A stretch of 64,000 bases of DNA from Exilibacterium tricleocarpae (GTDB taxonomy: Bacteria; Pseudomonadota; Gammaproteobacteria; Pseudomonadales; Cellvibrionaceae), in assembly GCF_007004655.1 (NCBI RefSeq), contig NZ_ML660088.1, positions 442,166-506,165 on the forward strand, written 5' to 3'. This document shows, piece after piece, positions 18,620-29,756 of the stretch. The notes beneath the pieces were generated by a model. It did no database searches, was not told the origin of the DNA, and was given only the letters and a program-made list of their open reading frames with translations. A program made the position numbers and the translations under genes. Within the stretch, counting starts at the first letter, position 1, and each line of letters begins with the position of its first letter.

Positions 18620-19486
18620 TCACCCGTCTGCGCCCGGTCCTGAAAGAATAGTTGGCAGGCGCCCCTCGGTCATTCGCTCGCATCCGGCCATATCGGTATG
18701 TGTCGCTGTTTGGACAAAGCCGCAACGCCGCAACAGCGCCCGCACGGCAGCGCCCTGGCGGTAGCCGTGCTCCACCAACAGCCAGCCGCCGGGCTCGAGC
18801 CGCCCGCACGCCTGTTGCGCAATGGTGTCGATCGCCGCCAGGCCACCGGCAGCGGCCACCAGCGCGCTGCGGGGCTCGAAGCGCACATCACCGCGTTGCA
18901 GGTGGGGATCGGCCGCATCGATATACGGCGGATTGCTGACCACCATATCCAAACGCGCGACCGCATCAAATGCCGCCAGCCAGTTTCCGCGTTGCACTGT
19001 CACATTGTCGAGCCCCAGGCGGCAGCGATTCTGCTCGGCCAGCGCCACCGCCGCGGTGCTGGCATCCACGGCAAACACTTGCCACTGCGGCCTTTCACCG
19101 GCCAGGGCCAGGGCGATGGCGCCGCTGCCGGTACCGAGATCGATGACCCGGCAGGGGGTTGGCGGCAGCAACTGCAGGGCTCTTTCCACCAGGCACTCGG
19201 TCTCCGGCCGCGGAATCAGCGTAGCATCATTAACCTGCAACGACAGCGACCAGAATTCTTTCTCACCGAGTATATAGGCAATGGGAGTACCCGCCAGGCG
19301 CTGCTCGATGTAGGCCGCAAACAATGCCCTTTGGGTGCCGTCGAGTTCTCGCTCCGGCCAGGTATAGAGATAGGCGCGATCGCGCTCCAGTACCCGCGCC
19401 AGCAACACCTCGACATCGAGGCGCGGCGACTCGCTCACCGCCGCCAGTTCCGCAGCCCGCTGTAAACAGTCGCCGATGGTCGCCAC
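18620..19486 (-). CDS. prmC: Release factor glutamine N5-methyltransferase
   Basis: Methylates the glutamine of the GGQ motif in release factors. The 288-residue protein has an N-terminal helical domain, the SAM loop VIDLGTGSGAIALALA and the catalytic motif NPPYID. It lies three bases downstream of its substrate's gene prfA. Confidence 0.95.
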   Translation of the reverse strand: MATIGDCLQRAAELAAVSESPRLDVEVLLARVLERDRAYLYTWPERELDGTQRALFAAYIEQRLAGTPIAYILGEKEFWSLSLQVNDATLIPRPETECLVERALQLLPPTPCRVIDLGTGSGAIALALAGERPQWQVFAVDASTAAVALAEQNRCRLGLDNVTVQRGNWLAAFDAVARLDMVVSNPPYIDAADPHLQRGDVRFEPRSALVAAAGGLAAIDTIAQQACGRLEPGGWLLVEHGYRQGAAVRALLRRCGFVQTATHTDMAGCERMTEGRLPTILSGPGADG

Positions 19487-19489
19487 GGA

Positions 19490-20572
19490 TTACCCGGCTA
19501 ACGCTGCCAGTTGGTCCGCCTGATACTCGTTGACCAGGGGCTGCACCACATCCCCGAGACCACCTTCCATCACTTCCGCCAGCTTGTACAAGGTCAAATT
19601 GATACGGTGGTCGGTCACCCGGCCCTGGGGATAATTATAAGTGCGAATACGTTCGGAGCGATCGCCGCTGCCCACCAGATTGCGCCGTTCATCGGCAATC
19701 TCCTGCGCGGCCTTTTCCTCCTGCACCGTATTCAGCCGGGCCGCCAGCAGCGACATGGCGCGGGCGCGGTTTTTGTGTTGCGATCGCTCGTCCTGGCACT
19801 CGACCACAATGCCGGTGGGCAGATGGGTAATGCGAATCGCCGAATCGGTTTTATTGACGTGCTGACCGCCGGCGCCACTGGCGCGGAAGGTATCGATACG
19901 CAGGTCCGCCTTGTTAATATTCACCTCTGCCACCTCGTCGGCTTCCGGCATCACCGCCACGGTGCAGGCGGAGGTGTGGATGCGGCCCTGGGACTCGGTT
20001 TCCGGTACCCGCTGCACCCGGTGCGCGCCGGACTCGAACTTCAACTGCGAATAGACCCCGCGGCCCACGACCCGGGTAATTATTTCTTTATACCCGCCGT
20101 GCTCCCCGGCGTTCTCGCTGAGGATTTCCACCTGCCAGCCGCGGCTCTCGGCAAATTTTGAATACATGCGAAACAGATCGCCGGAAAAAATCGCCGCTTC
20201 ATCACCGCCGGTGCCGGCGCGAATTTCCAGGAACACATTCTTCTCGTCGTTGGGGTCCTTCGGCAACAGTAATGTCTGTAGCTCCAGCTCCAGCGGTTCG
20301 ATCTGCTGTTCGGAGGACTGCAACTCCTCCTGCGCCATCTCGCGCATATCGGCATCGCCGTCTTTGAGCAGTTGCCTGGCTTCCTCGACATCGTCGAGCA
20401 GTTGCCGGTAGCGGTTATAACACCCCACCACCGGCTCCAACTCCGCATATTCCTTGCCGAGCGATCGAAACTTGTTCTGATCGCCGATGATCTGCGGATC
20501 GCCGAGCAGCGCACCCACCTCGTCGTAACGTTCCTGCAGGTTTTCCAGTTTTTCCAGTATTGACGCTTTCAT
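19490..20572 (-). CDS. prfA: Peptide chain release factor 1
   Basis: Recognises UAA and UAG and releases the polypeptide. The 360-residue length is standard. The GGQ motif is in [15 protein letters not shown]; the preceding domain has the [12 protein letters not shown] pattern. The stop-recognition segment is present in domain 2 ([15 protein letters not shown] follows it). Second gene of the hemA operon, 36 bases after hemA. Confidence 0.97.
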   Translation of the reverse strand: MKASILEKLENLQERYDEVGALLGDPQIIGDQNKFRSLGKEYAELEPVVGCYNRYRQLLDDVEEARQLLKDGDADMREMAQEELQSSEQQIEPLELELQTLLLPKDPNDEKNVFLEIRAGTGGDEAAIFSGDLFRMYSKFAESRGWQVEILSENAGEHGGYKEIITRVVGRGVYSQLKFESGAHRVQRVPETESQGRIHTSACTVAVMPEADEVAEVNINKADLRIDTFRASGAGGQHVNKTDSAIRITHLPTGIVVECQDERSQHKNRARAMSLLAARLNTVQEEKAAQEIADERRNLVGSGDRSERIRTYNYPQGRVTDHRINLTLYKLAEVMEGGLGDVVQPLVNEYQADQLAALAG

Positions 20573-20608
20573 TATTTCTCGCTTCAGTGAGACCGGCCGC
20601 CGCCAGGA

Positions 20609-21889
20609 TTACTCCTGTTCCATATCGTCCTGGGTCAGTTCAAACAACTCCTGGGTAACGCCAATCATATCACTGCGGCCGGTGGCACTGGCCTGCTTCA
20701 GTTTCGCCGTGGGCGTGTGCAGCAACTTGTTGGTCAGGTTGCGGGCAAGCTGGGCCAGCACCTGCTCGGGATCGCCGCCGGACTGCAACAGCCGCTGTGC
20801 CTTGGCCAACTCCTCATCGCGCAACACTTCCGCCTTGCGCCGGTAGGCCTTGATGGTGGATACCGAATTCAGCGCCCGCAACTCATCCAAATACAGCGCT
20901 ACCCCCTGATCGATAATGGTATCGGCTTTGCGCGCCGCCTCGCGGCGCGACTTGCGATTCTCCTCGATCACTTCGCGCAGATCGTCCACCGTGTACAGAT
21001 AGACGTCTTCCAGTTCCCCCACTTCGGCCTCGATATCCCGCGGCACGGCGATATCGACCATAAAAATCGGCTGGTGTTTGCGCCGTTTCAACGCCGATTC
21101 CACCGCCCCCTTGCCGAGCAGCGGCAACTGACTTGCCGTGGAAGAGACGACAATGTCGGCCCGGTACAACTGCTCGGGAATATCCGCCAGCAGTATCGCC
21201 TCGGCGCCGAAGCGACGGGCCAGCTCTTCGGCCCGGCCCAGGGTGCGGTTGGCCACGATAATCTTTCTCACACCTTGCTGGGACAGGTGTCTGGCCACCA
21301 GTTCGATGGTCTCGCCGGCGCCGATAAGCAGTGCTGTGTCCTGTTTCAGGTCGGAGAAAATCTGGCTCGCCAGACTCACTGCCGCATAGGCCACCGATAC
21401 CGGATTTTCACCGATGGCGGTTTCGGTGCGCACGCGCTTGGCGATACTGAAGACCTGCTGAAACGCCCCGTGCAGCTTGGCGCGGATCGTGCCCATGCCA
21501 TGGGCCACCGCATAGGCCGATTTCATTTGCCCGAGTATCTGTGGTTCTCCCAGCACCAGCGAGTCGAGACCACAGGCCACTTTCATCATATGGCGAATGG
21601 CCGCTTCCCCCCGATGCCAGTAGTGATAGGGCTCAATATCGGCCAGTGACAAATGATGGTAACGGGCCAGCCACTCCATCAGCAAAGCAGACGGCTCGAC
21701 ACCGGCCGCCTGCGCGCAGGCATAGATTTCCGTGCGGTTGCAGGTGGAGAGAATCGCCACTTCCTCGAGTCCGGCCGAGCGTTGCACATCCGCCAGCGCA
21801 TCGCTCATCTGCTCGGGTGCAAAAGCCACCCGCTCGCGCAGGGCCAGCGACGCTGTATTGTGATTGATCCCGAATGCCAACAATGCCAT
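20609..21889 (-). CDS. hemA: Glutamyl-tRNA reductase
   Basis: Reduces glutamyl-tRNA to glutamate-1-semialdehyde, the first step of C5 tetrapyrrole synthesis. The 426-residue product has catalytic Cys50 in LSTCNRTE, the NADPH loop [17 protein letters not shown] and a C-terminal helical dimerisation domain. It heads the hemA-prfA-prmC-moeB-DUF898 operon and is divergent from the TPR lipoprotein gene. Confidence 0.97.
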   Translation of the reverse strand: MALLAFGINHNTASLALRERVAFAPEQMSDALADVQRSAGLEEVAILSTCNRTEIYACAQAAGVEPSALLMEWLARYHHLSLADIEPYHYWHRGEAAIRHMMKVACGLDSLVLGEPQILGQMKSAYAVAHGMGTIRAKLHGAFQQVFSIAKRVRTETAIGENPVSVAYAAVSLASQIFSDLKQDTALLIGAGETIELVARHLSQQGVRKIIVANRTLGRAEELARRFGAEAILLADIPEQLYRADIVVSSTASQLPLLGKGAVESALKRRKHQPIFMVDIAVPRDIEAEVGELEDVYLYTVDDLREVIEENRKSRREAARKADTIIDQGVALYLDELRALNSVSTIKAYRRKAEVLRDEELAKAQRLLQSGGDPEQVLAQLARNLTNKLLHTPTAKLKQASATGRSDMIGVTQELFELTQDDMEQE

Positions 21890-22284
21890 GGATTATCTTT
21901 AAAAAACGGAACTTGTTTATAAAACCGCTGATCTATCTATTGTATAGCTGGTGTAGAGCATCATGCGGCAATGGTTATGAGCCAATAGTTATCAGGCAAT
22001 AACGGCACCGCACTCACGCAAACCTCAAAAGGACTAAAAGGCGACATTCTCCCGGTACAGCAAATCGCTGGCAAGGAAAAAAGCGATTTGCGGGCCGACG
22101 GTCGGTTACCGGGACCGTATGGACGGTATCAGGTTGAATCCGCAAACCGCAAAACCCCGTATATCCGGGGGGTACACTTATACCAGCGCCTGTGACCAAC
22201 TCCCGCAATTGCGCGCAGAGAAGTGTACGTAGAGAGATACCTTTGCCTTATAATAATCCGTCCACCGACTAGGAAGCACAACGC
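21890..22284. promoter_or_regulatory. Divergent promoter region, hemA / TPR lipoprotein
   Basis: A 395-base gap between two divergent operons. AT-rich segments near 21900-21990 and 22205-22260 are the likely promoter areas. I see no further gene or repeat in it. Confidence 0.5.
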
Positions 22285-24036
22285 TTGCGAAATTCCATGA
22301 AAGCACCCAATGCGCTGGCAGTGGCCGTTATCGGCACGCTTACCCTCTACGGCTGTGCTACCCAGACGCCGGTTCCCGTGACCGAAACACCGGTCGAAGT
22401 CGTGCCGGAGCCGGTGGTAGAAGCTCCGCCGCGGCCGTTTCCAGCGGAAACGCTCTACGCCCTGCTGGTGGCCGAAATGGCAGGCAGCCGCGAGCGTTAT
22501 GATATAGCCCTCGGCAACTATATCCAGCAGGCCCACAAGACCCGCGACCCCGGCGTCACCGCCCGCGCCACCCGCATCGCCCGCTTTTTGGGCGCCCGGC
22601 AGGCAGCATTGAACACGGCGCTGCTGTGGGTGCAACTGCAACCCGACAACCGCGAGGCGCGCATGATTGCCGCCACAGAGCTGGCGCAGGCCGGCCGCCT
22701 GCTGGAGGCCTTCGAACAATCGAGCCAGCTGCTCGCGCTGGGCAGCACCCCTATCTTTCAAACCATAGCCGCCAGAGCCGTACAGGTCACTGACACCCAA
22801 CGCGAGCAATTGCTGGAGCAGTACCAAATGCTACTGTTACAACACCCGCAAAACATGCAACTGCTGGTAGGTCGGGGGCTGCTGCTGCAACAGCAGACGG
22901 AATTGGAAGCGGCTCTCGACAGTGCCCGCCAGGCGCTGGCTCAGGACACCACCTATATCCCGGCGGCTATCCTCGAGGCGAAGCTGTTGCACCAGTTGGA
23001 GATGCCGGAGCAGGCGTTGGAGCGCCTGGTGCAGCTGCTGCAGCAATTCCCCGAAAACAAACGCCTGCGCCTGCAGTATGCCCGCCTGCTGGCCAACTAC
23101 GACCTGGAACAGGCGCACCGGCAATTCAGCCTGCTGGTGGAACAGTCACCGGACGACCCGGAACTGGTGTTTTCACTGGCATTGGTCAGCAATGAACGGG
23201 GTTTGAAGGAAGAGGCGCGCCGGTATTTCGAGCGCCTGTTGACACTCGGTCACCGGCGCTCATCGGCGCACTTCTATCTGGGCCGGCTGGAGGAGGAGAG
23301 TGAAAACTACAATCAGGCCCTGCAGCACTACTGGCAGGTGGAACCGGGCCCCGACTTCCTGCCGGCAATACTGCAATCGACCGATATACTGGTGCGGCAA
23401 AACAGCCTCGGCGAGGCCAACGAGCGGCTCGATAAACTGCGCCAGCGCTTTCCGGACCAGGCCGAGCGCTTCTACCTGCTGGAGTCGGAAGTCCTCGGCC
23501 AGCACGATTACCTGGACGAGGCGCAATCCCTGCTGACCGGCGCGCTGCAGCAAAACCCCACCAGTGCCAAACTGCTCTATGCGCGCGCGATGATCAACGA
23601 AAGGCGCGATCTACTGGATGTCATGGAGCGCGATCTGCGCACCATTCTCAAATACGAACCCAACAACGCCACCGCTCTCAATGCCCTCGGCTACACCCTG
23701 GCCGATCGCACCACCCGCTATGAAGAGGCGCTGGAGCTGATCAGCCAGGCACTCGATATCAGGCCGGATGACCCGGCCATTATCGACAGCATGGGCTGGG
23801 TACACTACCGCCTCGGCAACTTTGACGAGGCGCTGCTGCGCCTGCGCGAGGCCATGAAGGCCTATCCCGACCACGAGATTGCCGCCCATCTCGGCGAGGT
23901 GCTCTGGGTGCTCGGCCGCGAGCAGGAGGCCCGCGAAATCTGGCGGGAGGGATTGCGGCTCAACCCCAACAGCGAAGTGATTCCCGCCACCATGCAGCGG
24001 CTGCAAAAACAAGTCAGTGAGGACAGCGGCAAGTGA
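22285..24036 (+). CDS. TPR-repeat lipoprotein
   Basis: Product of 583 residues. A signal peptide ends in a lipobox (TLTLYGC), so the mature protein is probably a lipid-anchored envelope protein. At least ten tetratricopeptide-like units follow (for example LGRLEEESENYNQALQHYWQ and LGYTLADRTTRYEEALELI). TTG 22285 has AGGAAG at eight bases; the ATG at 22297 is an alternative. It overlaps lolB by four bases (GTGA). The same gene lies before lolB in pseudomonads; no precise role is known. Confidence 0.88.
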   Translation: MRNSMKAPNALAVAVIGTLTLYGCATQTPVPVTETPVEVVPEPVVEAPPRPFPAETLYALLVAEMAGSRERYDIALGNYIQQAHKTRDPGVTARATRIARFLGARQAALNTALLWVQLQPDNREARMIAATELAQAGRLLEAFEQSSQLLALGSTPIFQTIAARAVQVTDTQREQLLEQYQMLLLQHPQNMQLLVGRGLLLQQQTELEAALDSARQALAQDTTYIPAAILEAKLLHQLEMPEQALERLVQLLQQFPENKRLRLQYARLLANYDLEQAHRQFSLLVEQSPDDPELVFSLALVSNERGLKEEARRYFERLLTLGHRRSSAHFYLGRLEEESENYNQALQHYWQVEPGPDFLPAILQSTDILVRQNSLGEANERLDKLRQRFPDQAERFYLLESEVLGQHDYLDEAQSLLTGALQQNPTSAKLLYARAMINERRDLLDVMERDLRTILKYEPNNATALNALGYTLADRTTRYEEALELISQALDIRPDDPAIIDSMGWVHYRLGNFDEALLRLREAMKAYPDHEIAAHLGEVLWVLGREQEAREIWREGLRLNPNSEVIPATMQRLQKQVSEDSGK

Positions 24037-24641
24037 CCTTCACAGGCTTGTGCCGCCGCAGTCTGTGGCTGGTGCTGGCGGCGCTGCTAGGCGGCTGCGC
24101 CGGCCAGCCCAAACTGCCGCCCATCGACAACTGGGACGCTTATCAACAGCAACTGGCGCAGTTACATAACTGGCAGTTGCGCGGCAAGCTGGGGGTTCGC
24201 ATGCCGGCGGATTCCGGCAGTGTCACCCTGGACTGGGAACAGGAAGCAAGTCTCTACGCCATTCGCCTGAGCGGCCCGTTCGGGCAGGGCACCACCTGGA
24301 TTCGCGGCAATCGCCGGCAGGTGCAGCTCGAGCAGGCGGGCCAGCCGCCGCTGTCGGCCGGCACACCGGAGGAGTTGATTCAAAGCGCGCTCGGCTGGGA
24401 CATTCCTGTGCGCGACCTGTATTACTGGGTCAGGGGAATTCCCGCTCCGCGCGCGCCGGTGGCTTCGCAAGAGAAGACCGCCAACGGTGCCCTGGCCTAT
24501 CTGGAACAATCCGGCTGGCAACTCTCCTACAGCCGCTATAACACTGTGGGCCCCTGGCAGTTGCCGGGCAAAATCGTGGCGATCCGCGACCCTCTGAAAC
24601 TGACACTGGTTATCAGACAGTGGGAGGTGGGGGATCGATAG
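24033..24641 (+). CDS. lolB: Outer-membrane lipoprotein receptor LolB
   Basis: Receives lipoproteins from LolA and inserts them into the outer membrane. The 202-residue product has a lipobox (AALLGGC) and the LolB pattern WQLRGKLGVRMPADSGSVTLDWEQ. GTG 24033 overlaps the stop of the TPR gene. Position directly before ispE supports the call. Confidence 0.95.
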   Translation: MTFTGLCRRSLWLVLAALLGGCAGQPKLPPIDNWDAYQQQLAQLHNWQLRGKLGVRMPADSGSVTLDWEQEASLYAIRLSGPFGQGTTWIRGNRRQVQLEQAGQPPLSAGTPEELIQSALGWDIPVRDLYYWVRGIPAPRAPVASQEKTANGALAYLEQSGWQLSYSRYNTVGPWQLPGKIVAIRDPLKLTLVIRQWEVGDR

Positions 24642-24676
24642 TGTCACCTCCTTAAGCAAATATGTGTCAATTGATC

Positions 24677-24788
24677 GGTCTGGCACTGACTGGGGCCTTC
24701 AGAAACTCTCGACAGCAGGGATGCTGTCGGGAAGTCCCCAGGGACGGGTTCACGACGTGTTTCTGAAGGCCCCAGTCAGTGCCAGACC
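24677..24788. repeat. Hairpin element with 30-bp perfect arms
   Basis: Arms at 24677-24706 and 24759-24788 are a perfect 30-base inverted repeat. The 52-base loop contains a second stem (cgacagca with tgctgtcg) and gtccccagggac. Core and inner arm ends match the element at 9873-10037, but the outer 20 bases of each arm are different. It separates lolB from ispE. The 11-mer ggggatcgata occurs on both sides (24630-24640 and 24829-24839). Confidence 0.9.
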
Positions 24789-24873
24789 TACCTTCAGTAC
24801 GCTTAATTGAGGTCGGTTCGATGGGATCGGGGATCGATAAACTGATGCAAATACTCTCAATGAAGTGCCGTTG

Positions 24874-25716
24874 ATGCCCGACCTGACTCTTCCCGCTCCG
24901 GCCAAGCTCAACCTCTTCCTGCATATCACCGGCCGCCGGCCCGATGGCTATCACAACCTGCAGACCCTCTTTCAACTACTGGACTACGGCGACCAATTGG
25001 ATATCAGCCTGCGCAGCGACAGTGAAATTCGCCTGCAACCGACCCTGCCCGGGGTGCCGGAACAGGACAATCTGGTGGTCAAGGCAGCTCGCGCCCTGCA
25101 ACAGGCCACCGGCGCCCGCCGCGGTGCGGATATATACCTGCACAAGCGCCTGCCCATGGGCGGCGGCATCGGCGGCGGCAGCTCCGATGCCGCCAGCGCC
25201 CTGATCGGGCTCAACCATCTCTGGAACTGCGGCTTGTCCCGCCCGGCACTGGCCGCTTTAGGCGCCCGCCTGGGCGCCGATATCCCGGTCTTCGTGGAGG
25301 CTCGAACCGCCTGGGCGGAGGGTATCGGCGAGCAGTTGCAAGCCATTGAAATGCCTGAGAAATGGTTCCTGGTATTGGCCCCCAAATGCACGGTATCGAC
25401 GGCCTCGATTTTTTCCCGCAGGGAATTGACAAGAGACACGACGGCCATTACAGTAGCGGCCTTTCTTGAGCGGGGTGGTCGAAACGACTGTCAGGCACTG
25501 GTAGCGGGCCTTTATCCCCCGGTGGATGAGGCGCTGCGCTGGCTAAGTCAGCACAGCCCGGCTCAGATGACGGGAACAGGCGCGTGCATATTTGCCGCTT
25601 TCGCATCGGCCGCACAGGCACAGGCAGTACTGGCGCAGCGACCGGCACATATACCGGGTTTCGTGGCGAAGGGTATCAACCGCTCACCGGTTTATGACCG
25701 ACTCCCAATGTCGTAA
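24874..25716 (+). CDS. ispE: 4-diphosphocytidyl-2-C-methyl-D-erythritol kinase
   Basis: GHMP-family kinase of the non-mevalonate isoprenoid pathway. Product of 280 residues with [21 protein letters not shown] at the N-terminus, the ATP loop [16 protein letters not shown] and the C-terminal [13 protein letters not shown] 24874 is chosen; a GTG three codons earlier is also possible. Confidence 0.96.
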   Translation: MPDLTLPAPAKLNLFLHITGRRPDGYHNLQTLFQLLDYGDQLDISLRSDSEIRLQPTLPGVPEQDNLVVKAARALQQATGARRGADIYLHKRLPMGGGIGGGSSDAASALIGLNHLWNCGLSRPALAALGARLGADIPVFVEARTAWAEGIGEQLQAIEMPEKWFLVLAPKCTVSTASIFSRRELTRDTTAITVAAFLERGGRNDCQALVAGLYPPVDEALRWLSQHSPAQMTGTGACIFAAFASAAQAQAVLAQRPAHIPGFVAKGINRSPVYDRLPMS

Positions 25717-25772
25717 CACATGTCAGGTCTTATTACATGCTAGACCTTATATAAAGGCGTTGTACAAGCTAC

Positions 25773-25847
25773 TGGGGTGTAGCCAAGCGGTAAGGCAGCG
25801 GGTTTTGATCCCGTCATGCGAAGGTTCGAATCCTTCCACCCCAGCCA
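25773..25847 (+). tRNA. tRNA-Gln (UUG)
   Basis: Cloverleaf with acceptor TGGGGTG/CACCCCA, discriminator G, encoded CCA, T-arm GGTTCGAATCC and anticodon TTG at 25805-25807 in a TTTTGAT loop. It lies between ispE and prs, its usual place in this gene order. Confidence 0.97.
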
Positions 25848-25943
25848 TTTTCCAGGCTATATTTTCACACATGGATTTTCACATAAGGTCCCGCACCTCA
25901 CATCTGCAAACCCGATTCCGACAAAGATAAGAAGGGAGAGAAA

Positions 25944-26885
25944 GTGGCTGACTTAATGGTCTTTACCGGGAACGCAAACCCGGCCCTGGCAAAGAAGGTT
26001 GTCGACAAATTGGGTATCCCCATGGGGGACGCCACAGTCAGCCAGTTCTCCGACGGTGAAATCGCGGTGGAACTCAATGAGAACGTGCGCGGACGCGATG
26101 TGTTTGTGGTGCAATCCACCTGCGCACCCACCAACGACAATTTGATGGAATTGTTCGTGATGATCGATGCGCTGCGACGCGCCTCCGCCGGCCGGATTAC
26201 CGCGGTGGTGCCCTACTTCGGTTATGCGCGGCAGGACCGGCGGGTGCGCTCCTCCCGGGTGCCCATCAGCGCCAAAGTGGTGGCCGATATGATGGTCAGT
26301 GTCGGTATCGACCGGGTGTTGACCGTGGACTTGCACGCCGAACAGATTCAGGGCTTTTTCGATGTGCCGGTGGACAATGTCTACGGCTCGCCGGTGCTGC
26401 TGGACGACATCAACCGCCAGAATTACGAAGACCTGATCGTGGTGTCGCCCGATATCGGCGGTGTCGTGCGGGCCCGGGCCGTCGCCAAGCAGTTGGAAAT
26501 TGAGCTGGCCATTATCGACAAACGCCGGCCCCAGGCCAATGTGGCGGAAATTATGAACCTGATCGGTGAAGTGGAAGGCCGCACCTGCCTGCTGGTGGAC
26601 GATATGGTGGACACCGCCGGCACCCTGTGCAATGCCGCCACCGCACTGAAAGAAAAGGGCGCCAAGAAAGTGGTTGCCTATTGTACGCACCCGGTCCTGT
26701 CGGGCAATGCCATTGCCAATATCGACAACTCAGTACTGGACGAGTTAGTGGTAACCGACTCGATTCCACTGCGCAAGGAGGCCCAGGCGTGTAAGCATAT
26801 CCGCCAGCTCACCCTGTCGCATATGTTGGCTGAAGCGGTGCGCCGTCTCAGCAATGAAGAATCGCTGAGCGCGATGTTCCGATAA
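25944..26885 (+). CDS. prs: Ribose-phosphate pyrophosphokinase
   Basis: Makes PRPP from ribose 5-phosphate and ATP. Product of 313 residues with [30 protein letters not shown] (ATP binding) and the PRPP loop [17 protein letters not shown] 25944 follows GGGAG. Confidence 0.97.
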   Translation: MADLMVFTGNANPALAKKVVDKLGIPMGDATVSQFSDGEIAVELNENVRGRDVFVVQSTCAPTNDNLMELFVMIDALRRASAGRITAVVPYFGYARQDRRVRSSRVPISAKVVADMMVSVGIDRVLTVDLHAEQIQGFFDVPVDNVYGSPVLLDDINRQNYEDLIVVSPDIGGVVRARAVAKQLEIELAIIDKRRPQANVAEIMNLIGEVEGRTCLLVDDMVDTAGTLCNAATALKEKGAKKVVAYCTHPVLSGNAIANIDNSVLDELVVTDSIPLRKEAQACKHIRQLTLSHMLAEAVRRLSNEESLSAMFR

Positions 26886-26894
26886 GTATTACAC

Positions 26895-26918
26895 CGGCCG
26901 CCGGCTTGCCGGCGGCCG
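26895..26918 (+). terminator. GC-rich hairpin after prs
   Basis: Perfect ten-base stem (cggccgccgg with ccggcggccg) and four-base loop starting ten bases after the prs stop. No U-tract follows, so it may be a 3' stabiliser or partial attenuator before rplY. Confidence 0.5.
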
Positions 26919-27046
26919 ACTAACCGCCTCTACGGCCATGACTGTGCAGCGATATTGCTGCCCAAAACAGGGTGGGGAGGCATCAACACGCTAGGGCATG
27001 TTCTGGTCGCGGACTGCCGTAGTTTTTAACTCGAGAGGATCTGGCA

Positions 27047-27688
27047 ATGTCTGCTGAAGATTTCGTATTGAATGCCGAGGCCCGTGCAGACGCAGGGAAA
27101 GGTGCGAGCCGCCGCCTGCGTCGCCTGGCCGAAAAAGTACCCGCCGTCGTTTACGGTGGCAAGAAAAAACCGCAAAGCATCGCGGTGGGCCACAACGAGC
27201 TGCTGAAACACCTGGAAAACGAAGCGTTCTACTCCCACATTATCGAACTGAATGTGGACGGTAAAAGCGAGAACGTTATTCTGAAAGACCTGCAGCGCCA
27301 CCCGGCGAAAGCGCTGGTCATGCACGCGGATTTTCTGCGTGTCTCCAAAACCAAGAAATTCAGCACCCGCGTACCCCTGCACTTTATCAATGAAGAAAAG
27401 TGCGTGGGGGTCAAAATGCAGGGCGGCTCGATCTCGCGCAATATGACTGAGCTCGATATCAACTGCCTGCCCGCCGATTTGCCGGAGTACATCGAAGTCG
27501 ACCTGGCTGAGATTGAAGCGGGTCAAATCGTGCATATCTCCGACCTGACCCTGCCCAAGGGTGTGGAGTCCGTCGCCCTCTCCCACGGCGCCGGCCACGA
27601 TCTGCCGGTCGCTACCGTAAACAAACCGCGCGGCAGCGTCGAAGACGGGGACGAGGAAAGCGAGGAGGAAGGCAGCGCCGAAGAATAG
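27047..27688 (+). CDS. rplY: 50S ribosomal protein L25 (CTC form)
   Basis: 5S rRNA-binding protein of the large subunit. The 213-residue product is the long form with the L25 domain (residues 1-95, [22 protein letters not shown]) plus the TL5/CTC C-terminal domain, and ends in an acidic tail. GAGAGG lies before the ATG. Confidence 0.96.
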   Translation: MSAEDFVLNAEARADAGKGASRRLRRLAEKVPAVVYGGKKKPQSIAVGHNELLKHLENEAFYSHIIELNVDGKSENVILKDLQRHPAKALVMHADFLRVSKTKKFSTRVPLHFINEEKCVGVKMQGGSISRNMTELDINCLPADLPEYIEVDLAEIEAGQIVHISDLTLPKGVESVALSHGAGHDLPVATVNKPRGSVEDGDEESEEEGSAEE

Positions 27689-27707
27689 CCCGGCCGCCAC
27701 TCTCCCC

Positions 27708-27746
27708 CTGCCGGGTGCAACCCATTGTGCGGGTGCCACCCGGCAG
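27708..27746 (+). terminator. Hairpin between rplY and pth
   Basis: Perfect ten-base arms (ctgccgggtg with cacccggcag) and a 19-base loop shortly after the rplY stop. No T-run follows; it may limit read-through into pth or only stabilise the upstream message. Confidence 0.4.
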
Positions 27747-27773
27747 GCAGGTCGGGTTAGACCTACAGACGAC

Positions 27774-28361
27774 ATGGACACGCCAATCCGCTTGATAGTC
27801 GGCCTGGGTAACCCGGGCGCTGAATACGCGCGAACCCGGCACAATGCCGGCGCCGACTTCGTGACTGAGCTGGCGCGCCACCACAGCGCCGACCTGGCTC
27901 CGGAAAGCAAGTTTTTCGGCCACAGCGGTCGGATTCACGTGGCGGGTGCCGATATTCGCCTCCTCAATCCCACCACCTTTATGAACCGCAGCGGTCAGGC
28001 GGTTGCCGCTATGGCGAACTTTTTCAAGATACCCCCCGAGGCGATTCTGGTGGCCCATGACGAATTGGACCTGGCACCGGGAACCGTGCGCCTGAAGCAC
28101 GGCGGCGGCCATGGTGGCCACAATGGCCTGCGGGACATTATCAAAGCCCTGGGTAATAATAAAAACTTCGCGCGCCTGCGCATCGGTATCGGCCATCCCG
28201 GCAGCGCCGACCAGGTAATCGGTTATGTGCTGAAAAAGGCCGGCGGCGCCGAGCAACAGTTGGTTGACCAAAGCATCGGTGCGGCGGTGGACGCACTGCC
28301 GCTGGCCGCCGCCGGGGACTGGAACCGGGCCATGCGGCAACTGCACACCAGGCAGAGCTAA
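27774..28361 (+). CDS. pth: Peptidyl-tRNA hydrolase
   Basis: Releases tRNA from prematurely dropped peptidyl-tRNA. Product of 195 residues with [17 protein letters not shown] carrying the catalytic histidine, PTTFMNRSG and VAHDELDL. Follows rplY and precedes ychF as usual. Confidence 0.96.
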   Translation: MDTPIRLIVGLGNPGAEYARTRHNAGADFVTELARHHSADLAPESKFFGHSGRIHVAGADIRLLNPTTFMNRSGQAVAAMANFFKIPPEAILVAHDELDLAPGTVRLKHGGGHGGHNGLRDIIKALGNNKNFARLRIGIGHPGSADQVIGYVLKKAGGAEQQLVDQSIGAAVDALPLAAAGDWNRAMRQLHTRQS

Positions 28362-28406
28362 TGCCGCCAGAAATTGGCGGCCAAATTTCACTACGAGTCA
28401 GACACT

Positions 28407-29498
28407 ATGGGCTTTAACTGCGGCATTGTCGGTCTTCCCAACGTCGGCAAATCCACCCTTTTCAATGCACTGACCAAAGCCGGTATCGATGCGGAGAACT
28501 TCCCCTTCTGCACCATCGACCCCAACGCCGGCGTGGTACCCGTTCCCGATCCGCGCCAGGACAAGCTGGCGGCCATCGTCAAACCGCAAAAAGTCATCCC
28601 CACGACCATGGAGTTTGTCGATATCGCCGGCCTGGTCGCCGGCGCCTCCAAAGGCGAGGGGCTCGGCAACAAATTTCTTGCCAATATTCGCGAGACCGAC
28701 GCTATTGCCCACGTCGTGCGCTGTTTCGACAACGACAATGTCATCCATGTCGCCAACCAGATCGACCCGGCAGCGGATATCGAAATTATCAATACCGAAC
28801 TGGCACTGGCCGATCTGGAAACCGTGGAAAAAGCCCTGCAACGGGTCACCCGCACGGCCAAAAGCGGCGACAAGGACGCGCTGGCACTGAAGGTGCTGCT
28901 CGAGCAAATCCAGCCGCACCTGGACCAGGCCAAACCGCTGCGCTCCTTCGGCCTGGCGGACGATGCCATGGCGCGACTGCGGGAATTGAACCTGCTGACG
29001 GTAAAACCCACCATGTATATCGCCAACGTGGATGAGGACGGCTTTGCGGATAACCCCCACCTGGAGCAGGTGCGCGCCATCGCCGCTGCCGAGGGTGCCG
29101 TAACGGTGCCGGTGTGCAACCAACTCGAAGCGGAAATCGCCGAACTGGAAGACGACGAGAAACTGGAGTTCCTGGAGGGCCTGGGGATGGTGGAGCCGGG
29201 CTTGAACCGGGTCATTCGGGCCGGCTATGAGCTTTTGAACCTGCACACCTACTTCACCGCAGGGCCGAAAGAGGTGCGCGCCTGGACCATTCCCGTGGGC
29301 GCCACCGCCCCCCAGGCGGCCGGCAAGATTCATACGGACTTTGAGAAGGGCTTTATTCGCGCCGAGGTGATCAGCTACCAGCACTATATCGAGTGCAACG
29401 GCGAGCAGGGCGCCAAAGATGCGGGTAAATGGCGCCTGGAGGGCAAAGACTATGTCGTGCGCGACGGCGATGTTATCCACTTCCGCTTTAATGTCTGA
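28407..29498 (+). CDS. ychF: Redox-regulated ATPase YchF (Obg-like)
   Basis: Ribosome-associated P-loop ATPase of the OLA1/YchF group. From ATG 28407 the product is 363 residues beginning [20 protein letters not shown] (Walker A). The G4 motif is NVDE rather than NKxD, which is the family mark of ATP rather than GTP preference. A TGS domain closes the protein ([16 protein letters not shown]). A weaker start lies 33 bases upstream. Confidence 0.96.
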   Translation: MGFNCGIVGLPNVGKSTLFNALTKAGIDAENFPFCTIDPNAGVVPVPDPRQDKLAAIVKPQKVIPTTMEFVDIAGLVAGASKGEGLGNKFLANIRETDAIAHVVRCFDNDNVIHVANQIDPAADIEIINTELALADLETVEKALQRVTRTAKSGDKDALALKVLLEQIQPHLDQAKPLRSFGLADDAMARLRELNLLTVKPTMYIANVDEDGFADNPHLEQVRAIAAAEGAVTVPVCNQLEAEIAELEDDEKLEFLEGLGMVEPGLNRVIRAGYELLNLHTYFTAGPKEVRAWTIPVGATAPQAAGKIHTDFEKGFIRAEVISYQHYIECNGEQGAKDAGKWRLEGKDYVVRDGDVIHFRFNV

Positions 29499-29588
29499 GC
29501 CCGCCCGCAAGGCTTGACTTTATCGGGCGGGGCGGAGAAAATACGCGCCCTCCCAGGTACCCGAACCAGCGCCGGGACTTGGGTTTGT

Positions 29589-29665
<77 letters not shown>

Positions 29666-29756
29666 TCTTCCAGCAATTACCGCTTTAAAATCGGGTGGTA
29701 TTGAGCTTTTCAGCCGACAGTTTTTTAATCGAAGGGGATTGGTCGCCGGCAAGGCG

